A DNA stretch of 64,000 nt from Saprospira sp. CCB-QB6 (lineage in GTDB: Bacteria; Bacteroidota; Bacteroidia; Chitinophagales; Saprospiraceae), in assembly GCF_028464065.1 (NCBI RefSeq), contig NZ_CP116808.1, positions 434,001-498,000 on the forward strand, in the 5' to 3' direction. Under the pieces are notes generated by a model. It did no database searches, was not told the DNA's origin, and saw only the letters and a program-made list of their open reading frames with translations. Below, one piece after another: positions 61,239 through 64,000 of this stretch. The number at the start of each line of letters is the position of its first letter. The stretch's first letter is position 1. The position numbers and the translations under genes are program-made.

Positions 61239-61352
61239 GGGGCCTCCCGCCTGCGGCGGGCGCTACGTTTCGCAGCTCGCTATTCGCTCGGCCCTGCGCG
61301 GGCTGCGCCCGCTGGGTCTGGCCTAACGGCCACTGCTGCACATCGCTAGGCC
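61239..61352 (+). repeat. Structured intergenic repeat, copy 17 (type A)
   Basis: GGGGCCTCC to CATCGCTAGGCC. Stem 1 is CCCGCCtgcGGCGGG, stem 2 GCGGGCtgcGCCCGC, and stem 3 GGCCtaacGGCC. It fits exactly between two same-strand genes, 20 bp from one start and 8 bp from the other stop. Confidence 0.93.
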
Positions 61353-61360
61353 AAGCAAAG

Positions 61361-62194
61361 CTAAACCAAAAAGTCGACCCATGGCATTCGTTGCAGCCAC
61401 TGGTCCAATTTTTTGAGCGGCGTGTTTCTACTTTCTAAAATTTGCAGCCGATCTAGCCGCTCAAAACTCGCTGGCAATTCCTCCAACTTCGGATTATAAG
61501 AAAGATCTAAATGCGTCAGTGAGTAAAGAAGACCTATATCCGCTGGCAATTGCCTCAATTGGGTACCACTCAACTCCAGCTTACGCAGCTGCCCAAACTG
61601 CCCATCTGCAAAAAGAGAAAGCTCCCGCAAAGGGTTTCGACTCAAGTTGAGCATCCCAAAATCCTCGGCCTGAAAAAAACTAAAGGAAACTTCCTCCAAC
61701 TCATTATCAAAAAGCTGCAAATTACGCAAGGCCCGAAACCCCTCGGCCCTTTTAGGCAAGGTTTTTATCTTATTTACCCCCAAAAACAACTGCTGCAAAT
61801 GAGGCAAAGCCCCCAAAAAACTAGGAAATGCCTCTAATCGATTCGTATTCAGATTGATGCTGTGCAAATAAGGCAATTCTCCCAACTCCTGTGGCAAAGT
61901 CTCCAACTGATTTCCAGAAAGGTCCAATTGCTCCAAAGCCCTAAACTGCCCAATCTCTTTGGGCAACTCTACTAACTTTCGATTAGATAAGTTGAGGAAA
62001 GGACGCTGCAATAAAGCCCAAAGATCTTCCTTACTCATTTCTGCTGGCGGCTCCGCCCTTGGCCAAAGCATATAATATGGCGCCAAAAGCTCCCGCAAAG
62101 GCACAGACTGCCCCTCCGCCAAACTAAAGGCTAACTCAATATTGGCCATATCGGCACTGCCTATTAAAGCTCTAAGTGCTCCTAAAATATTCAA
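61361..62194 (-). CDS. Leucine-rich repeat protein, 277 aa
   Basis: A short helical N-terminal segment (ALRALIGSADMANIELAFSL) is followed from about residue 65 by nine or so LRRs of 21-23 residues, for example LEQLDLSGNQLETLPQELGE and LRKLELSGTQLRQLPADIGL. There is no signal peptide, so it is probably cytoplasmic and a protein-binding scaffold. Start: the only starts are TTG at 62194 and ATG at 62149. The helix before the ATG is conserved in style with other bacterial LRR proteins (inference), so TTG is preferred. It could be cotranscribed with the downstream OmpA-type gene, across repeat copy 17. Confidence 0.75.
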   Translation of the reverse strand: MNILGALRALIGSADMANIELAFSLAEGQSVPLRELLAPYYMLWPRAEPPAEMSKEDLWALLQRPFLNLSNRKLVELPKEIGQFRALEQLDLSGNQLETLPQELGELPYLHSINLNTNRLEAFPSFLGALPHLQQLFLGVNKIKTLPKRAEGFRALRNLQLFDNELEEVSFSFFQAEDFGMLNLSRNPLRELSLFADGQFGQLRKLELSGTQLRQLPADIGLLYSLTHLDLSYNPKLEELPASFERLDRLQILESRNTPLKKLDQWLQRMPWVDFLV

Positions 62195-62422
62195 AATATC
62201 TATCGACTGCTTATGTTAAGATAAATAACGCCTTGGAATAATTTTTGATTGGCGAGAGCAAATTGCAAGGAGACGAGTCCCAATAAACAAAAGTTGGAAT
62301 TGCTTTTGTTTTTAACCAAGTTCGGTCCCCTTGACTCCCCCTACTAACTAAACAATTCAAGTCACTATACCCCCAAAAGACAAACTAGCGTTTTCAGAAC
62401 TTCCTACAACTACTTTATTAGC
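62195..62422. other. Divergent spacer between LRR gene and lolA
   Basis: 228 bp of ordinary intergenic DNA. I see no TAnnTTTG box at proper spacing and no repeat. Confidence 0.5.
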
Positions 62423-63103
62423 ATGAGAACAATTAAATTGCTTTTCGCTTTTTGCCTAATGATGACATTCGGCCTAAATAGCCTGCAAGCCCAAACGCCT
62501 TTCTTTAAAAAGGCCCTAGCCAATGTGGAAAAATCAGACCCAGCCGCCAAAAAGGTTCTGGAAAAACTGAAAAAAAAGTACACTCAATATAATGCAATTT
62601 ATGCAGAATATGAGTTGCTTATTGATAACCGTGAAACTCAAGAACGCCAACAAGGCCAAATTACCCAAGAAGGCGATAAGTTTCACGTTAATAATAATGG
62701 CAACGAAATATATTGCGATGGCAGCACGCTCTGGATGTACATGAAAAATAATAATGAGCTCCAAATCAATGATTATGAGCCCGAAGATGAAGACATGATG
62801 TCTCCCTCTAAAATTATGAAGATCTATGAGGCCGAAGATGAATTTTTCTACGCCCTCACCCAAGAAAGAGGCGATATCTGCGAAATCGAATTCAAACCCC
62901 ATGACAAAGATGCCGATTTCTTTAAAATTAGAGCCACAATTGACCGTGCTAAACCAATGGTTAATGAAATTAAAGTTTTTGCCAAGGACGGTACTATCTA
63001 CACCCTAGATATTAAGGTCCTTAAAGCCGCCCAACCCAAAGCCAGCGATTTTGTCTTTGACAAAACAAAATATCCTGGCATCAGAGAAGTGGATATGCGT
63101 TAA
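62423..63103 (+). CDS. lolA: LolA-like periplasmic lipoprotein carrier
   Basis: A protein of 226 aa. Signal peptide MRTIKLLFAFCLMMTFGLNS, cleaved near LQAQ. The LolA fold is recognisable: KKYTQYNAIYAEYELLIDN, QQGQITQEGDKFHV, IYCDGSTLWMYMKNNNELQI, PSKIMKIYEAEDEFFY and FDKTKYPGIREVDMR at the end. LolA carries lipoproteins across the periplasm, and several lipoproteins are encoded nearby. It is monocistronic, with a strong terminator just after. Confidence 0.9.
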   Translation: MRTIKLLFAFCLMMTFGLNSLQAQTPFFKKALANVEKSDPAAKKVLEKLKKKYTQYNAIYAEYELLIDNRETQERQQGQITQEGDKFHVNNNGNEIYCDGSTLWMYMKNNNELQINDYEPEDEDMMSPSKIMKIYEAEDEFFYALTQERGDICEIEFKPHDKDADFFKIRATIDRAKPMVNEIKVFAKDGTIYTLDIKVLKAAQPKASDFVFDKTKYPGIREVDMR

Positions 63104-63122
63104 TTTCGCCTTCCTTTTCCTC

Positions 63123-63159
63123 AAAAAGCCTAGCTGTTTAATCAACAGCTAGGCTTTTT
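63123..63159 (+). terminator. Rho-independent terminator of lolA
   Basis: AAAAAGCCTAGCTGTT-taatc-AACAGCTAGGCTTTTT, a perfect 16-bp stem ending in T5, 20 bp past the stop. Confidence 0.92.
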
Positions 63160-63267
63160 GTTTTCTTAAAACCCATGAAGAACAAACCTTTTTTATATAG
63201 AGATTTTATCTTTGGATCAATTCACCCAAAAGTTTAGTTGAAATTTTGAGTAGGCTAATTCAGCAAT

Positions 63268-63463
63268 GGCTGAGGGATGGATAGCAGTGGCCCGAAGGGC
63301 CAGACCCAGCCGCCATTGGCGGCGCAGGGCCGAGCAGACCTGCGAGCTGCGACACAGCCCGACCCGCCCGATAGTTCATGAGGGTTTCAACCCTCATTTT
63401 GTATAGCTTCGCAAAGCGATACCGCTTTGCGCTGGGTTTCAACCCGACGGAAGGGGCAGCCCC
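63268..63463 (-). repeat. Structured intergenic repeat, copy 18 (type B, long)
   Basis: 196 bp, close relative of copies 13 and 14 with the same extra GGGTTGAAACCC module. Stem 3 changes from GGCGCtttGCGCC to GGCCCttcGGGCC, both sides altered together. Stem 2 keeps its stem and changes its loop (GCCGCCaatGGCGGC). The central block reads GAGCAGACCTGCGAG. Confidence 0.93.
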
Positions 63464-63556
63464 AAAAAAAAATGAACTCTATTGGCTTTTATTTGTCTCC
63501 ACTTTTTAAACTCAGTTCAACCATTATCTAAACAGCATTTTATCAGACATACAGCC

Positions 63557-64000
63557 ATGCAACGCCTAGCGCTTCCTTATTCCAAAATCCCCCAACTCTC
63601 TTCTTTTGATCAGGCCTACCAAGCTGGCGACCAGCGCCTACGGCCATTTTATGCTGCTTCGGCCAAAATAGACAGTTTTGGTCCAGCCATTCAGCAACGG
63701 CAGTTCTCGACCAAGCGCCGTGCGCTTTTGGTCCAAGAACTTCAGGCCCAATACGCTAACTTGGAGCAGCCCCAAATCTTAAAAGAGCAGTTGGCCGCCC
63801 TTGGGCAAGAAAAAACCTTTACGGTCACTACTGGACATCAACCCAATTTATTTACAGGTCCACTCTATTTTGTCTATAAAATTTTGGGCACTATCCGTTT
63901 AGCAGAAGAGCTAAAAACGGCTTACCCCCAATATCATTTTGTGCCTGTTTATTGGCTAGGCGAAGAAGATCACGACTTTGAAGAAATTAACCATACCTAC
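63557..64000 (+). CDS. bshC: Bacillithiol biosynthesis cysteine-adding enzyme BshC, 5' part only
   Basis: The first 148 codons from the ATG at 63557 are visible. BshC adds cysteine to GlcN-malate in the last step of bacillithiol synthesis. The family landmarks are TVTTGHQPNLFTGPLYFVYK and the motif VYWLGEEDHDFEEINHTY, which marks the Rossmann-like active site. The full protein is about 530 residues, so most lies outside the window. The N-terminal LPYSKIPQLSSFDQAYQAGD is typical of Bacteroidota members. Confidence 0.93.
   Translation, partial: MQRLALPYSKIPQLSSFDQAYQAGDQRLRPFYAASAKIDSFGPAIQQRQFSTKRRALLVQELQAQYANLEQPQILKEQLAALGQEKTFTVTTGHQPNLFTGPLYFVYKILGTIRLAEELKTAYPQYHFVPVYWLGEEDHDFEEINHTY

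Larger units (their letters stand above)
63104..63556. other. Intergenic region between lolA and bshC
   Basis: It holds the lolA terminator, about 100 bp of AT-rich DNA, repeat copy 18 and a 93-bp leader region before bshC. No gene is supported. Confidence 0.7.

Noticed and set aside
1-64000. rRNA, tRNA, transposase or prophage structural genes
   Set aside because: None recognised on either strand; xerD is of the normal housekeeping type and length.

Overview
The window looks like part of the chromosome of a marine Bacteroidota, most likely of the Saprospira lineage. This is inferred from type IX secretion C-terminal sorting domains on several proteins, promoter words of the Bacteroidota form TTG-N19..21-TAnnTTTG, a zinc-free L31 type B, a BshC bacillithiol enzyme and Skp/BamA of the Bacteroidota kind. 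No rRNA, tRNA, transposase or CRISPR array was seen. Both edges cut genes: bamA (3' end missing, left) and bshC (3' end missing, right).

Layout. 1-2.5 kb: bamA. 2.9-5.5 kb: a membrane-anchored kinase-like protein. 5.5-12.9 kb: a lipoprotein, a lysozyme-fold protein, a leaderless muramidase with its companion, a pappalysin-like protein whose active site is destroyed, and a small secreted protein. 13.4-36.2 kb: two adjacent giant secreted adhesin-like proteins (3948 and 3471 aa) that share their C-terminal architecture. 36.8-42.2 kb: a secreted MORN-caspase, rluB, scpB, a fused NAD(P)HX epimerase/dehydratase and a lipoprotein preceded by an 8 x 42-bp tandem repeat. 43.1-45.6 kb: a papain-fold-like protein and a LytS/LytTR two-component pair. 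45.9-49.9 kb: a TerY-type vWA, PP2C phosphatase and kinase triad. 50.0-51.7 kb: rpmE2 and xerD. 52-62.2 kb (minus strand): a subtilase, three Skp/OmpH paralogues, a 2-oxoglutarate oxygenase, a membrane thioredoxin-like protein, a TPR-propeller-OmpA protein and an LRR protein. 62.4-64 kb: lolA and bshC.

The most unusual feature is a family of about 18 intergenic GC-rich repeats (110-196 bp, both orientations). Each has a conserved sequence backbone interrupted by three hairpins. The stems change sequence completely from copy to copy while pairing is kept, and two copies even have AT-rich stems. Copies lie directly after stop codons or terminators, or 20-55 bp upstream of start codons. Two copies form an exact 195-bp inverted repeat around xerD. 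This is how a selected structure behaves, in RNA or as a DNA cruciform, and I do not recognise the family.

Functional links. BamA, three Skp-like chaperones, LolA and the TPR-OmpA protein all concern the outer membrane. T9SS-sorted giants, the subtilase and the 229-aa protein are probable cell-surface cargo. The TerY triad is a phospho-signalling cassette, with a second orphan kinase paralogue at 2.9 kb.
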